From Bacteroidota bacterium (GTDB lineage Bacteria; Bacteroidota; Bacteroidia; Cytophagales; Cyclobacteriaceae): a stretch of DNA of 64,000 nucleotides. This document shows positions 1 through 7,915 of the stretch, one piece after another. The translations under genes and the position numbers were made by a program. Under the pieces are notes generated by a model. The model was not told where the DNA came from. It did no database searches and worked only from the letters and a program-made list of their open reading frames with translations. The stretch is from contig JAFDYX010000026.1 of assembly GCA_018267215.1 (NCBI GenBank), positions 1 through 64,000 of the forward strand, read 5' to 3'. Positions within the stretch are counted from its first letter, which is position 1. The number at the start of each line of letters is the position of its first letter.

Positions 1-23
1 TTACTGAATAATCTTAATGTTTT

Positions 24-1091
24 TTATTGCAGTTGTTTGAAAATCTTGTCAATGTTTGCACTCTCCTTTGGCTCAATTTTATTCTTTGAACTACTTGCCG
101 AAAGGTTGTTTGCTTTTATCAATGTGTCCTTCTTTGAATAGAAGATTTTTGATTTCTCAATGTTTGCCAATGTGAGGCTATTGAAGTAAGGCATAAACTT
201 ATCAATGCAATAACGGAAGTGTTTTGTTTCGCAGCCCAATTGAATTTTAACTGCACCTGGCAAAATACTTTTTGCGGTGAAGGCTTTTATCAATTCATCA
301 GCACTTGTAACATCATCATTCAGCAACTCTATTTGATAGCACAATTGATTTACCACCGTTTTCAGTTTTTCAATATCATCTTTGAAGCCAAAGCAAACAG
401 TATCTTGATTACCGTTGTACTCTGTATTGCCTTCTGCATCTGCATCATGCTTTCCGATATACTCTATTTGCTGAACTGCGGAAATGGGTAATTCCAAATC
501 CAACAGGTAAAAATCATCCAGTGAAATGGTTTGCTGAAGTTGGGTTTCAAATGCTTTCTGAATGCTGAAATAAAGCAGTATCAATGAATGTTTGAGGTAA
601 TGCAAAGAAAAGTGAATATGATTGCTGCTTTCATCGGGTGTTGTTGTAAAGCCTTGTTCCTGTAATTCGGCTGCTGTTTGTTTGGCTAAAACTTTTATAT
701 CGTTCAGCACTTTGCCAATCTGATATTGTATGTCAACTAAATCGGTAAGTGTTGCTGCTTGCAGCAATACAGTATTGTAAACACGAAGTGTTTCTGCTGT
801 TATTACGAAGTAATAGAAATTTGTAACCGGGTCTTTGTAACTCGGCAAATCTGTTTTGTATTGCAAGGACTGCAATGGGTCTTTAGCATTGGAAGCAACA
901 GGCAGAAGTTTTTGAAGGGTGGGAAAGTCAGTAAGTAATGCTGTGATTTGCTTATGCAAATCTGCATTGGTTACTGGTGAAGCTGCTTTTGCAGCTTTCA
1001 CCAATTCAACAAACCGCCTTGTGTTGGTAGTGTCAAGTTTCCACGGCTTTAAAGCACCGTGCATTATGCTGTCTAATATTTTTACTTCCAT
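24..1091 (-). CDS. Unknown protein encoded downstream of the element's integrase
   Basis: I do not recognise this 355-residue protein. It looks cytosolic and mostly helical, has no signal peptide, and contains one hydrophobic amphipathic stretch at about residues 158-182. Scattered cysteines form no metal-binding pattern. The ATG lies 2 bp after the integrase stop (TAG-aa-ATG), so the two genes are very probably cotranscribed and translationally coupled. The gene therefore belongs to the integrated element and might assist integration or be a conserved cargo gene; no function can be assigned from the sequence. Confidence 0.7.
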   Translation of the reverse strand: MEVKILDSIMHGALKPWKLDTTNTRRFVELVKAAKAASPVTNADLHKQITALLTDFPTLQKLLPVASNAKDPLQSLQYKTDLPSYKDPVTNFYYFVITAETLRVYNTVLLQAATLTDLVDIQYQIGKVLNDIKVLAKQTAAELQEQGFTTTPDESSNHIHFSLHYLKHSLILLYFSIQKAFETQLQQTISLDDFYLLDLELPISAVQQIEYIGKHDADAEGNTEYNGNQDTVCFGFKDDIEKLKTVVNQLCYQIELLNDDVTSADELIKAFTAKSILPGAVKIQLGCETKHFRYCIDKFMPYFNSLTLANIEKSKIFYSKKDTLIKANNLSASSSKNKIEPKESANIDKIFKQLQ

Positions 1092-1093
1092 TT

Positions 1094-2200
1094 CTATAAA
1101 TCAATTTTGATGCGGTTTGCAGCTTCTTTCTTTTTATGGTCAATCACCTTTGCATAAATCTCTGTTGTCTTTAAATGCTTATGCCCTAACATTTTTGATA
1201 CTGTGTAAATATCACTACCTAAAGTTAATTGTAATGTTGCGTAGGTGTGCCTTGCACAGTGAAAGGTGATTGTTTTGCTTATCCCTGCTCTCATTGCCCA
1301 CTGCTGCAACCGAAGGTTGTGCCAGGCTGAATATTTCAATCCTATAAAAACTCTTTCTTTTGGTTCGCCTCTTTCACCTAACAAACCGAAAGCCTGTTCA
1401 GAAATTGGCAATGTTTCAGAGCCTTTGGTTTTCTTTTGGGTGTAGCGGATGTAATGCCCGATTTCATCAGAGTATTGCAACTCCATCCATGTGAGTTTTT
1501 GAATATCACTCCAACGTAAACCAGTTAAGGCACTGAACAAGAAAGCTGTTTTCATTTGTGGTATATCACACTCAGCTTTAGCCATTGCCTGTAATTCTTC
1601 TTGTGTCAAAAATTCTCTCTCCGGTTCACCTGCTTTAATTCCTTCAATGGTATCGCATGGGTTTCGCTGTATGATTTCATCTTTCAAAGCCTGTTTTAGT
1701 GCAGCTCTTACTTTATTAAAATATGAGCTTTGCGAATTTTGAGAAAGTGGCTGATTGGCTGGTGTACGGGCTTGCTTCATCAGGTATTCTTTGAAACCTT
1801 CTAACCATACCTTATCTACTTGGGTAAATGTTATATCATGCTTACAATACTTCTTCATGTGTTTAAGCACACTATCCCAATTGCCATAGTTACCCTGACT
1901 GTCTTTCCTTTCTTCCATGAGGTATTCAAAGTAGCGAAGGAAACTGCCTTTCATCTTGCCCTGGTCTTGGAAACCATAAATACCATTCTGCAACTCCAAA
2001 TGTCTTTTGCTGCGGATGGCTTCTGCAAGTGCTAAGTTCTTACGGTTTTCTTCCTTCTGTTCCTTTGTCAGTTTACCTTTTTCCGGGTCGGGATAAAGTG
2101 TAAGCTGCAAGTGTTCATAGTTGCGTTTGCCTTGATGGTAGTAGTCAAGGTATAAAGTGATTTTATCACCTTTGAGCCGTTGGCGAAGTGTTACTTTCAT
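1094..2200 (-). CDS. Tyrosine recombinase (integrase) of the mnmE-associated element
   Basis: A 368-residue site-specific recombinase that should cut and rejoin the element and chromosomal att sites through a 3'-phosphotyrosine. An N-terminal arm-binding-type domain (about 1-75, rich in basic and aromatic residues) is followed by a SAM-like core-binding domain (about 85-190) and the catalytic domain. The catalytic residues are visible: Arg229 in TGLRWSD, His314 and Arg317 in HCARHTY, His340 in LGHKHLKTT and nucleophile Tyr349 in EIYAKV. All are intact, so the enzyme looks active. It lies 8 bp downstream of the small HTH protein and 2 bp upstream of the unknown gene, forming a three-gene operon read away from the att site. 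Confidence 0.93.
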   Translation of the reverse strand: MKVTLRQRLKGDKITLYLDYYHQGKRNYEHLQLTLYPDPEKGKLTKEQKEENRKNLALAEAIRSKRHLELQNGIYGFQDQGKMKGSFLRYFEYLMEERKDSQGNYGNWDSVLKHMKKYCKHDITFTQVDKVWLEGFKEYLMKQARTPANQPLSQNSQSSYFNKVRAALKQALKDEIIQRNPCDTIEGIKAGEPEREFLTQEELQAMAKAECDIPQMKTAFLFSALTGLRWSDIQKLTWMELQYSDEIGHYIRYTQKKTKGSETLPISEQAFGLLGERGEPKERVFIGLKYSAWHNLRLQQWAMRAGISKTITFHCARHTYATLQLTLGSDIYTVSKMLGHKHLKTTEIYAKVIDHKKKEAANRIKIDL

Positions 2201-2208
2201 TCTTTCAG

Positions 2209-2556
2209 TTATTTAAAAAGATTATTGATTTCTGTTCTTGGAATGATAGTACGACTGCCCAACTTGGAAGCCTTCAAACTTCCTGCATCAATCAGCCTGT
2301 AAATGGTCCATCTGCTGGCTCCGATTAACTGGCAAGTTTCCTGTACACTCAGGAACTCCTTTTGGGTTACAATGGGGTTGAATGGCTTTTGCTCATTCTC
2401 TTTTTGAATGACAGCTTCAACCTTTGCATTTCTTGCCCTCTGTTTGTAGGCTGCACTTGCACAGCGATGGGAACAACATTTAGTTGTTGTCTTCTGTGCA
2501 ATGAATTTTTTGCCGCAGTGCTGACAGGTTTTTTCTACTTTAATCGTACTACTCAT
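2209..2556 (-). CDS. Zinc-ribbon plus excisionase/MerR-type HTH DNA-binding protein
   Basis: A 115-residue protein with two parts. The N-terminus has a cysteine cluster (Cys11, Cys14, Cys27, Cys28, Cys32) that looks like a small zinc-binding finger. The C-terminus (about 67-115) is an HTH_17/excisionase-type winged helix: LSVQETCQLIGASRWTIYRL followed by a basic wing ending in a PRTEI motif. Proteins of this type act as recombination directionality factors or local regulators. Its position as first gene of the integrase operon, next to the GGCAACAA repeats and the att site, fits a role in excision control. The zinc finger fused to a Xis-type domain is less usual than a plain excisionase. Confidence 0.85.
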   Translation of the reverse strand: MSSTIKVEKTCQHCGKKFIAQKTTTKCCSHRCASAAYKQRARNAKVEAVIQKENEQKPFNPIVTQKEFLSVQETCQLIGASRWTIYRLIDAGSLKASKLGSRTIIPRTEINNLFK

Positions 2557-2628
2557 TTTGTTGCTCTTTGTGGCTAACTGTTGCAGGGTGTAGCTGTGTG
2601 TAGCACCATTTCACCACTTACTGAATTT

Positions 2629-2711
2629 TTGTTGCCGGGAAACATTGGCAACAAATCAGGGCAACAATTAGGCAACGAATATAAGTAAAAAAGTAGAGAT
2701 TGGCAACAAAT
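2629..2711. repeat. Cluster of GGCAACAA repeats, likely arm-type or Xis binding sites
   Basis: The 219-bp gap between the excisionase-like gene and mnmE contains an exact 13-bp direct repeat, ATTGGCAACAAAT, at 2644-2656 and 2699-2711. There are two related copies, GGCAACAAT at 2660-2668 and GGCAACGAAT at 2671-2680, plus one inverted copy, TTGTTGCC, at 2629-2636. Five related octamers within 83 bp beside an integrase with an N-terminal arm-binding domain suggest binding sites for the integrase arm domain or the excisionase. The repeats are seen directly; the binding role is inferred. Confidence 0.7.
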
Positions 2712-2775
2712 AAAAGAAGGATAAAACCGTTAAAACCTATGAAAAACAAGCACTTAACAAACAAAAGAAAGATAA

Positions 2776-2793
2776 TTACTTTCCGATACAAAA
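2776..2793 (-). other. Putative attachment site at the mnmE 3' end
   Basis: Read in the mnmE direction, the last 18 bases including the stop are TTTTGTATCGGAAAGTAA. As I remember it, the 18-bp attB used by Salmonella genomic island 1 and its relatives is the equivalent end of mnmE (trmE), close to TTCTGTATCGGTAAGTAA. The base match, together with an integrase operon starting 220 bp beyond, identifies this as the chromosome-element junction. The element regenerates the mnmE end, so the reading frame stays intact. The other junction is outside the window. Confidence 0.65.
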
Positions 2794-4140
2794 CTTAGAA
2801 AAAATATTATCTAATAAGTCTTCTGTGGAGATAGAGCCTGTAATCTCTCCTAAAAAATGCAGTGCTTGTCGAATATCCATCGCCAGAAAATCGCCTGTAA
2901 TGTGGTTGTCCATTCCGAGCAGCACACGGGTAAGAGCCTCATCAGTTTGCAGCAAACATTGGTAATGGCGCAGGTTGGTAACCAGCACATCGCCTTGCTT
3001 TACTTCCTGAATATGAAAGTGAGATAAGATTTTATCTTTTAACTGTTGGATGTTTTTTTGGGAGGAAGCTGAAATAAAAATAAATTCTTCCGGGTTTAAT
3101 TTCTTCAGCAAAGCCGGATCAGCCTTGTCAATTTTATTGCCCACTTTAATGTAGGGTATGTTCAATTTTTTTATTTCCTCTTCTTCTTTTTCGATAGCCT
3201 GCGGGGTGGTGGCGCTCAGGTCGAATAGATATAAAATGAGCGAAGCTTTGCGCAAGTTTTCTTTGGTGCGCTCCACACCGATGGCTTCCACTACATCGCT
3301 GGTTTCTCTCAGCCCGGCAGTATCCATAAACCGGAATGAGATACCGCCCAGCATCATCTCATCTTCAATTACATCGCGCGTGGTGCCCGGCAGGTCGGAC
3401 ACAATGGCCTTCTCTTCATTGAGCAGTGCGTTGAGCAAGGTTGATTTTCCGGCATTGGGCTTTCCGGCTATTACGGTGGGTATTCCGTTTTTAATGACAT
3501 TTCCCTGATCGAATGAATGAATGAGTGTTCGAACAACTGACTGGGTTTTGAGTACCAATTTTCTCAGTTCATCCCGTTGGGCAAACTCTACATCTTCTTC
3601 CGCAAAATCTAGTTCCAGTTCGATGAGCGAAGCAAAGTGGATGAGTTCATCGCGCAGTTTTTTTATTTCGCCCGAAAATCCACCACGCATCTGGTTTAGT
3701 GCAGCCTGCCGGCTGTTGTCGGTTTCTGCGTTTATCATGTCGGCCACAGCTTCTGCTTGTGCCAGATCAAATCGTCCATTAAGAAACGCACGCTTGGTAA
3801 ATTCGCCCGGGCCGGCCAGCCGCGCTCCTTGTTTCAACAAGGCTTTGATTATTTCTTTGGCAATCAGGGGCGAACCGTGACAAGAAATTTCTACAGAATT
3901 TTCGCGGGTAAACGAGTGGGGTTCTTTGAACAGGGAAACCAACACCTCATCAATCGGTTTCTCCTGATCATAGATCATGCCTAAATGAATAGTATGCGAG
4001 GGTGCTGCCAGCAGATTTTTTCCTTTGAAAATTTTCTGAACAATTGAAATACAGTCCTTTCCTGAGAGCCTGATCACCGCCAGTGCGCTTACACCTTGTG
4101 CCGTGGCTAAGGCCACAATGGTATCGTCTGCCTGATTCAA
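2776..4140 (-). CDS. mnmE: tRNA modification GTPase MnmE
   Basis: A 454-residue GTPase which, with MnmG, installs the (carboxymethyl)aminomethyl group on wobble U34 of certain tRNAs using a folate one-carbon unit. The N-terminal folate-binding domain (about 1-120) precedes a helical domain interrupted by the G domain: G1 GKPNAGKS at 226-233, DLPGTTRD at 249-256, DTAG at 273-276 and NKID at 335-338. The diagnostic C-terminal FCIGK, whose Cys is catalytic, ends the protein. Length and motifs are normal. The 3' end is the insertion point of the neighbouring element but still encodes a complete C-terminus. Confidence 0.98.
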   Translation of the reverse strand: MNQADDTIVALATAQGVSALAVIRLSGKDCISIVQKIFKGKNLLAAPSHTIHLGMIYDQEKPIDEVLVSLFKEPHSFTRENSVEISCHGSPLIAKEIIKALLKQGARLAGPGEFTKRAFLNGRFDLAQAEAVADMINAETDNSRQAALNQMRGGFSGEIKKLRDELIHFASLIELELDFAEEDVEFAQRDELRKLVLKTQSVVRTLIHSFDQGNVIKNGIPTVIAGKPNAGKSTLLNALLNEEKAIVSDLPGTTRDVIEDEMMLGGISFRFMDTAGLRETSDVVEAIGVERTKENLRKASLILYLFDLSATTPQAIEKEEEEIKKLNIPYIKVGNKIDKADPALLKKLNPEEFIFISASSQKNIQQLKDKILSHFHIQEVKQGDVLVTNLRHYQCLLQTDEALTRVLLGMDNHITGDFLAMDIRQALHFLGEITGSISTEDLLDNIFSKFCIGK

Positions 4141-4168
4141 ATCTGAAATTTTGGTAAAGGTAAGCGAA

Positions 4169-6049
4169 TTAACGAACGATGAGAACCGGAATGTTTACCC
4201 GGTGGCGCACGATATCAACCGTAGTGCCAAAGATCAAATCTTTTACCCAGTTGTGGCCATGCGCGCCCATTACTAGCAAGTCTGCATTAAATTGATTGAC
4301 AATTTCGGGAATCATCTGGCGCGGGTTTCCATACCCAATTTTAGTTTCGTTGACATAACCCAGCGCGGAGAGTTGGTCGGAGTAATTTTTGAGTGCCACC
4401 GCATCTTCATGGGCTTCGCGGTCGGCTATTTCACTGCCATACCACATGGCCCCGGCAGTTTCTACCACATGTAATAGGATATAAGTTGCTCCTCTGCCGC
4501 CTTGTGCCAAGGCGTTGTGAATAGCTTGTGTATCTACTTTTGTAAAATCAATGGTGATGGCAATCCGTTGATAAGAAGTCTTTGGCAACAGCCCAATGTC
4601 TAAGGCTGCTCCGTGTGGAACAATGTGCTCGAGCTTACGCATATCAAGCAAAGGTTTGAAGATGATGTAAAGCATCAAGGCAGCCACCCCCAGACAAACA
4701 GGGATGACGACACTCCAAATAATCCACCGGTATTCTCCGCTTGTTTCCAGCCAGTTCAATATTTCCTGAGTGACCAGCTTTGCGTTCAGCACAATGATGA
4801 TAGTGGCTATCGCCCAGGCACAGATTTTTACCCATGCTTTGTTGACAAACACTCCCATTTTTTCTTTATCACTTGTAAAATGAATCAAGGGGATGATGGC
4901 AAATCCTAACTGTAAACTCAACACTACTTGGCTCAAAACCAGTAACGACCCGGTTTCTCCTTCACCATATAAAATAATGACGATGTAAGCCGGTACAATG
5001 GCCACGAGGCGAGTGATGAGCCTTCTTAGCCACGGGGCAATGCGCAAGTTCAAGTAGCCTTCCATTACGATTTGCCCGGCAAGTGTGCCGGTGATAGTAG
5101 AACTTTGACCAGCCGCCACTAAAGCAATACCAAAGAGGGTAGATGCCCAGCCCGTGCCGAGCATGGGTGCCAGAAATTTGTAGGCATCTTGTATGTCGGA
5201 CACCTCGAACATTCCGGCTCTGAAAAATGTAGATGCAGCCAGCACCAAGATGGCTGCGTTCACAAAAAACGCTGCGTTCAAGGCAATGCAAGAATCAATC
5301 AGATTATATTTAATAGCAGACCAAATTCCTTTTTCGCTCGTATCAAACCTTCTGGTTTGAACCAGCGAGGAGTGTAAGTACAGATTATGTGGCATGACTG
5401 TGGCGCCAATAATCCCGATGGCAATATACAAGGCTTCGTCTGTGGGCAGCGAAGGGATGAAACCCTTGGCTAACTCGCCCCAGTGTGGCTGTGCCCAAAT
5501 CATTTCGAGCAAAAATGAAAGCCCGATAATAAATACCAACGTCACGATGAAGGCTTCAATCTTGCGCATACCATAGCTTTGCAAGATCAGCAAAAGCAAG
5601 GTATCGAGCACGGTCAGGCTGACTCCCCAAATCAGGGGCAAGCCAAAGAGCAGTTTTAGGCCGATGGCCATGCCGAGCACTTCGGCCAAGTCGCAGGCGG
5701 CAATGGCGATTTCGGCAAAGACCCAGAGACAAAAATTTACTGACGGATGATAGCTGGCGCGCGAAGCTTGTGCTAAATCCATTTGCCGAACTATACCCAA
5801 CTTGGCACTCAGGCTTTGGAGCAGTATGGCCATCAAGTTGCTCATCAGCAAAACCCAAATGAGCGAGTAGCCAAACTTGCTGCCTCCGGCTATGTCGGTG
5901 GCCCAGTTGCCCGGATCCATGTACCCAACGCTCACCAAATACGCTGGCCCCAAAAAGGCAAGTAGCTTGCGCCAGCCTTTTCGGTTGGTGACATCAACAG
6001 ACGCGTGTACTTCGCTGAGAGATTTTCGTTGTGCCGTGGAGCCGTTCAT
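4169..6049 (-). CDS. mntH: NRAMP-type Mn/Fe transporter fused to a universal stress protein domain
   Basis: A 626-residue inner-membrane divalent metal importer coupled to the proton gradient. The NRAMP part (about 25-450) has the metal-site motifs DPGN at 45-48 (TM1) and MPHN at 219-222 (TM6). After the last membrane segment a soluble UspA-like domain (about 485-626) ends with the ATP-binding pattern GAHGHNWVKDLIFGTT at 595-610. Simple MntH proteins are about 410-440 residues, so the fusion adds a cytosolic nucleotide-binding module that may gate or report on transport; this is inferred. The start overlaps the mntR stop by 4 bp (ATGA), so the pair is an operon. Confidence 0.95.
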   Translation of the reverse strand: MNGSTAQRKSLSEVHASVDVTNRKGWRKLLAFLGPAYLVSVGYMDPGNWATDIAGGSKFGYSLIWVLLMSNLMAILLQSLSAKLGIVRQMDLAQASRASYHPSVNFCLWVFAEIAIAACDLAEVLGMAIGLKLLFGLPLIWGVSLTVLDTLLLLILQSYGMRKIEAFIVTLVFIIGLSFLLEMIWAQPHWGELAKGFIPSLPTDEALYIAIGIIGATVMPHNLYLHSSLVQTRRFDTSEKGIWSAIKYNLIDSCIALNAAFFVNAAILVLAASTFFRAGMFEVSDIQDAYKFLAPMLGTGWASTLFGIALVAAGQSSTITGTLAGQIVMEGYLNLRIAPWLRRLITRLVAIVPAYIVIILYGEGETGSLLVLSQVVLSLQLGFAIIPLIHFTSDKEKMGVFVNKAWVKICAWAIATIIIVLNAKLVTQEILNWLETSGEYRWIIWSVVIPVCLGVAALMLYIIFKPLLDMRKLEHIVPHGAALDIGLLPKTSYQRIAITIDFTKVDTQAIHNALAQGGRGATYILLHVVETAGAMWYGSEIADREAHEDAVALKNYSDQLSALGYVNETKIGYGNPRQMIPEIVNQFNADLLVMGAHGHNWVKDLIFGTTVDIVRHRVNIPVLIVR

Positions 6050-6699
6050 TCTTTTACTAAAATATTTTTTGATACTTCGTGCGAAATGAAAACACGCTGC
6101 CCGTCCAACAATGCTTCTACCGATTTATCGTAAGGTTCGCAGGCAATGATTTTGATTTTCTTTCCGGGATGAGCGCCAATTTTATCGAGTAATTTCAACA
6201 GCGAGCCACTGGAATCTTTAACGGCAGTAATGATAGCGCTTTTTCCTTTTTCCAATTGATCGCAGGAGATGGCAGCAGTCTGCTGTATTTTTCCGTTGCG
6301 GTCGGGAATCGGGTCTCCGTGCGGATCAGTTTTTGGGTAATTCAGGAACTCGTCTAATTTTTCTATCAGCCGTTTAGAGTGGATGTGTTCCAGTTGCTCT
6401 GCTACCTCGTGCACTTCATCCCACATAAAACCGAGTGCTTGCACTAAAAAAGTTTCCCAAAGCCTGTGTTTGCGAATGACCATCAGCGCTTCAGTTTTTC
6501 CTTTGGTGGTCAGGTTGGCACCATAATATTTCCGGTATGAAATCAATTTTTTGGCAGCCAATTTTTTTACCATGTCTGTTGCCGATGCTGCTTTTGTGCG
6601 AACGGACTTGGCCAGGTCGTTGGTTAATACTGGCTCGCTGCCTTCTTTCGAAAGATGATAAATGGCTTTGAGGTAATTTTCTTCGGTGAAGCTAAGCAT
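6046..6699 (-). CDS. mntR: DtxR/MntR-family metal-dependent transcriptional repressor
   Basis: A 217-residue regulator of the DtxR/IdeR/MntR family, which binds operator DNA when loaded with Mn(II) or Fe(II). It has an N-terminal winged helix (about 1-60), a metal-binding dimerisation domain with the acidic/His cluster DEVHEVAEQLEHIH (about 94-107), and a C-terminal SH3-like FeoA-type domain (about 145-215). Cotranscription with the NRAMP gene argues for manganese homeostasis rather than general iron control. A palindrome 27-42 bp upstream of the start resembles the operator of this family, suggesting autoregulation of the whole operon. The exact metal cannot be told from sequence alone. Confidence 0.93.
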   Translation of the reverse strand: MLSFTEENYLKAIYHLSKEGSEPVLTNDLAKSVRTKAASATDMVKKLAAKKLISYRKYYGANLTTKGKTEALMVIRKHRLWETFLVQALGFMWDEVHEVAEQLEHIHSKRLIEKLDEFLNYPKTDPHGDPIPDRNGKIQQTAAISCDQLEKGKSAIITAVKDSSGSLLKLLDKIGAHPGKKIKIIACEPYDKSVEALLDGQRVFISHEVSKNILVKE

Positions 6700-6725
6700 A
6701 GAAATTTGTGATGTAAAAATAATAA

Positions 6726-6741
6726 TTTAGATTACCCTAAA
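6726..6741. promoter_or_regulatory. Likely MntR/DtxR operator upstream of mntR-mntH
   Basis: TTTAGATTACCCTAAA is a 16-bp imperfect palindrome (arms TTTAG and CTAAA, 6-bp centre) lying 27-42 bp upstream of the mntR start codon. It resembles the TTAGG...CCTAA type of operators bound by DtxR/MntR regulators. It is the only such palindrome in the 61-bp gap between the glycosyltransferase stop and mntR. The palindrome is seen; binding is inferred. Confidence 0.6.
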
Positions 6742-6760
6742 CTAATGTTAAAAAAAATAT

Positions 6761-7879
6761 TCAGGTGGGCTCCATCAGCGTGTGAACACACCCGATCAGC
6801 TTGGCTTCTTCGTTGACCCAGTGTGCTGTTTGTACTTCGCTTGGGTAAAATGTTAGCTCTTTCATTTTTAACAAGATGGCATCGGCATCAATATTCATCC
6901 AATCAATTGGCAAACAAGCCTGATAGGGAAGGCAGAAGGCCTCCCAGATTGTATTGGTTTGTAAAATGACAGGAAGTTGGCCGGCTAAGTATTCATACAG
7001 TTTGGTGGGCATTTTTTCGGAGGTGTGGGTAGACGGAGGATAGCTGATAATGCCAAAATGAGCTTGGGCTATTTCTATAAAAATAATTTCGTGAGGCACA
7101 AACTCAGAGCCGCCCACCAGTGTGATAAAACGATGGCCTGTTATTTCCTCTTTAATTTTTTTTAGTTCGTGGGGCAAAGAGCAATGCCCAACAATTTTTA
7201 ATCTGATCCGCTCATCTGCGGCAGCCAGTATTTTGGCAAGCCGGATGGCCTCCAACACACCTGTACTTTTTGCCAGCGTACCCGTAAACAACAATTGAAT
7301 ATTTCCCGGCAAGGTGCTTCTTCGATAATCATCCGGCAGCTTGCATTTGTTTTCAATCACTACCGACTTTTTTTTACCAAAGCCCAGATGCCCTTCGTAA
7401 CATTTCTCTGCCAGTAAAAATTGACTGACGAACGGAGCAGTGAGGATTTCTATGCAACGCACAGCCATAGCCAAAAGAGGCCTGACCAACCGCGGGAAAG
7501 CATCAGTATAAAGGATGTTTTTCTTGTAGTCTTCTTGCACATCGTAAATGATTTTGTTTCCGGTGAATATTCGGTAGATAATTGCTGTCGGCAACAGTTC
7601 GTGGGTGGCGATGATCAATACGGATGGCTTTACCTGGAATGCTTTCATCAAAATTTTCCACGGTGCTATCACCCGCCCCCAACTTATCCGGGAAAAACGG
7701 GCATGTGGAATGAGCCGCATGGAGGGCACATCAATTTTTGACGAGGGAGGAAATCCCGCAACAAAAACTTCATACCCGTTTTCAACCAAAGACTGCCCCA
7801 GCCGGCTGTACATGCGCGGTTCATCTACCGGTTTCAATACCGAGGCAATGAGTATTCTGTTTTTTTTTATTTCTTGCAT
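6761..7879 (-). CDS. Family 4-like glycosyltransferase (GT-B fold)
   Basis: A 372-residue protein with the general build of GT4 glycosyltransferases, which move a sugar from a nucleotide-sugar donor to a lipid or polysaccharide acceptor. The C-terminal half holds the expected glycine-bearing strand FTGTLAKSTGVLEAI and the donor-binding E-x7-E motif in EKMPTKLYE. The N-terminal half starts with a Rossmann-like strand (RILIASVLKP) and includes a hydrophobic segment around residues 135-155 that may sit on the membrane. Donor and acceptor cannot be predicted. No other surface-sugar genes are adjacent. The start is 24 bp from the divergent dapD start, an unusually tight arrangement. Confidence 0.85.
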   Translation of the reverse strand: MQEIKKNRILIASVLKPVDEPRMYSRLGQSLVENGYEVFVAGFPPSSKIDVPSMRLIPHARFSRISWGRVIAPWKILMKAFQVKPSVLIIATHELLPTAIIYRIFTGNKIIYDVQEDYKKNILYTDAFPRLVRPLLAMAVRCIEILTAPFVSQFLLAEKCYEGHLGFGKKKSVVIENKCKLPDDYRRSTLPGNIQLLFTGTLAKSTGVLEAIRLAKILAAADERIRLKIVGHCSLPHELKKIKEEITGHRFITLVGGSEFVPHEIIFIEIAQAHFGIISYPPSTHTSEKMPTKLYEYLAGQLPVILQTNTIWEAFCLPYQACLPIDWMNIDADAILLKMKELTFYPSEVQTAHWVNEEAKLIGCVHTLMEPT

Positions 7880-7886
7880 TCCGATT

Positions 7887-7915
7887 TAAATGTAAAACTT
7901 AAAATGCAACTCAAA
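7887..7915 (-). promoter_or_regulatory. Candidate promoter of the glycosyltransferase gene, overlapping the dapD start
   Basis: On the minus strand TTTG (7912-7915), a 17-nt spacer and TACATTTA (7887-7894) resemble the Bacteroidota promoter TTTG-N19-TAnnTTTG with one mismatch in the -7 element. The -33 element would lie within the first codons of dapD. A -7 element only 8 bp from the start codon implies a very short leader, which lowers confidence. Confidence 0.3.

Larger units (their letters stand above)
1..2793. mobile_element. Right part of an integrative element inserted at the 3' end of mnmE
   Basis: Three minus-strand genes (an excisionase-like protein, a tyrosine recombinase and an unknown protein) lie directly beyond the stop codon of mnmE. 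A cluster of GGCAACAA repeats and an mnmE-end sequence resembling a known island attachment site separate them from mnmE. Only one boundary, at about 2776-2793, is inside the window. No second copy of the mnmE-end sequence occurs at the left edge, so the element continues beyond position 1. No conjugation or cargo gene is visible in this part. The integrase and att geometry is seen directly; that the unit is mobile is inferred. Confidence 0.75.

Noticed and set aside
2629-2711. Short CRISPR array
   Set aside because: The repeats are 8-13 bp, irregularly spaced, and one is inverted; there are no equal-length spacers and no cas gene.
2557-2775. tRNA gene as the integration target
   Set aside because: No cloverleaf-forming sequence is present; the junction coincides with the mnmE end instead.
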